DNA of 15,378 nucleotides from Rhodobacteraceae bacterium UBA1957 (GTDB lineage Bacteria; Pseudomonadota; Alphaproteobacteria; Rhodobacterales; Rhodobacteraceae): NCBI GenBank assembly GCA_002336405.1, contig DDEJ01000014.1, positions 1 to 15,378 of the forward strand, given 5' to 3'. Position numbers and translations under genes: made by a program. The notes under the pieces are model-generated. The model worked only from the letters and a program-made list of their open reading frames with translations, ran no database searches and was not told where the DNA came from. Each line of letters begins with the position of its first letter. Positions within the stretch are counted from its first letter, which is position 1. Positions 15,325 to 15,378 of this stretch are shown in pieces.

Positions 15325-15378
15325 TTTTTGACTCTGAAAATAATCCCTTGACTGGGATGGGGTTTGGTATTGGGTCAT

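Noticed and set aside
1..15378. Mobile element, prophage, CRISPR or defence system
   Set aside because: No transposase, integrase, phage, Cas or toxin-antitoxin gene, no regular repeat array and no tRNA or att-like direct repeats were seen.

Overview
The window looks like part of an alphaproteobacterial chromosome, most likely Rhodobacterales (roseobacter-like). This rests on moderate GC content, strong AGGA/GGAGG ribosome-binding sites, the HutF-type histidine pathway, and a GcvA-type LysR regulator next to CaiB, CitE and crotonase genes. I see no rRNA, tRNA, CRISPR array, insertion sequence or phage gene. All ten genes appear intact.

Left part (1-6300): an AT-rich stretch of about 730 bases without a recognisable gene precedes an SLC13/DASS-type transporter with two internal RCK_C (TrkA-C) domains (+). 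Next come a CitE/HpcH-type CoA-ester lyase (-), a type III (CaiB) CoA-transferase (-) and, divergent from the latter, an AUH-like enoyl-CoA hydratase (+). Together these can import a dicarboxylate, activate it to a CoA ester, hydrate the double bond and cleave the 3-hydroxyacyl-CoA. The enzyme classes match the mammalian route for itaconate (CoA transfer, AUH hydration, CLYBL lyase) better than the characterised bacterial Ict/Ich/Ccl operon. This substrate assignment is an inference and is the most interesting hypothesis in the window.

Right part (6483-13849): a histidine utilisation (hut) locus. hutI-hutH-hutU run on the minus strand, with hutH starting on a TTG that overlaps the hutI stop. 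hutF is divergent on the plus strand. hutD (-) ends tail to tail on hutF, and hutC (+), the GntR/UTRA repressor, is divergent from hutD. Histidine goes to urocanate (HutH), imidazolonepropionate (HutU), formimidoylglutamate (HutI) and N-formylglutamate plus ammonia (HutF). The last enzyme, HutG, and a histidine transporter are not in the window.

Right end (13850-15378): a GcvA-like LysR regulator follows hutC on the same strand. A small AhpD/carboxymuconolactone-decarboxylase-family protein converges on it, preceded by a large bulged inverted repeat at its predicted transcription start.

Several start sites were moved inward from the longest reading frame: the CitE-like lyase to 3589, the hydratase to 5509, hutI to a GTG at 11060, and the LysR gene to 13925. 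These choices use ribosome-binding sites, family N-termini and promoter overlap. Regulatory sites were found by eye from symmetry and spacing and carry modest confidence.
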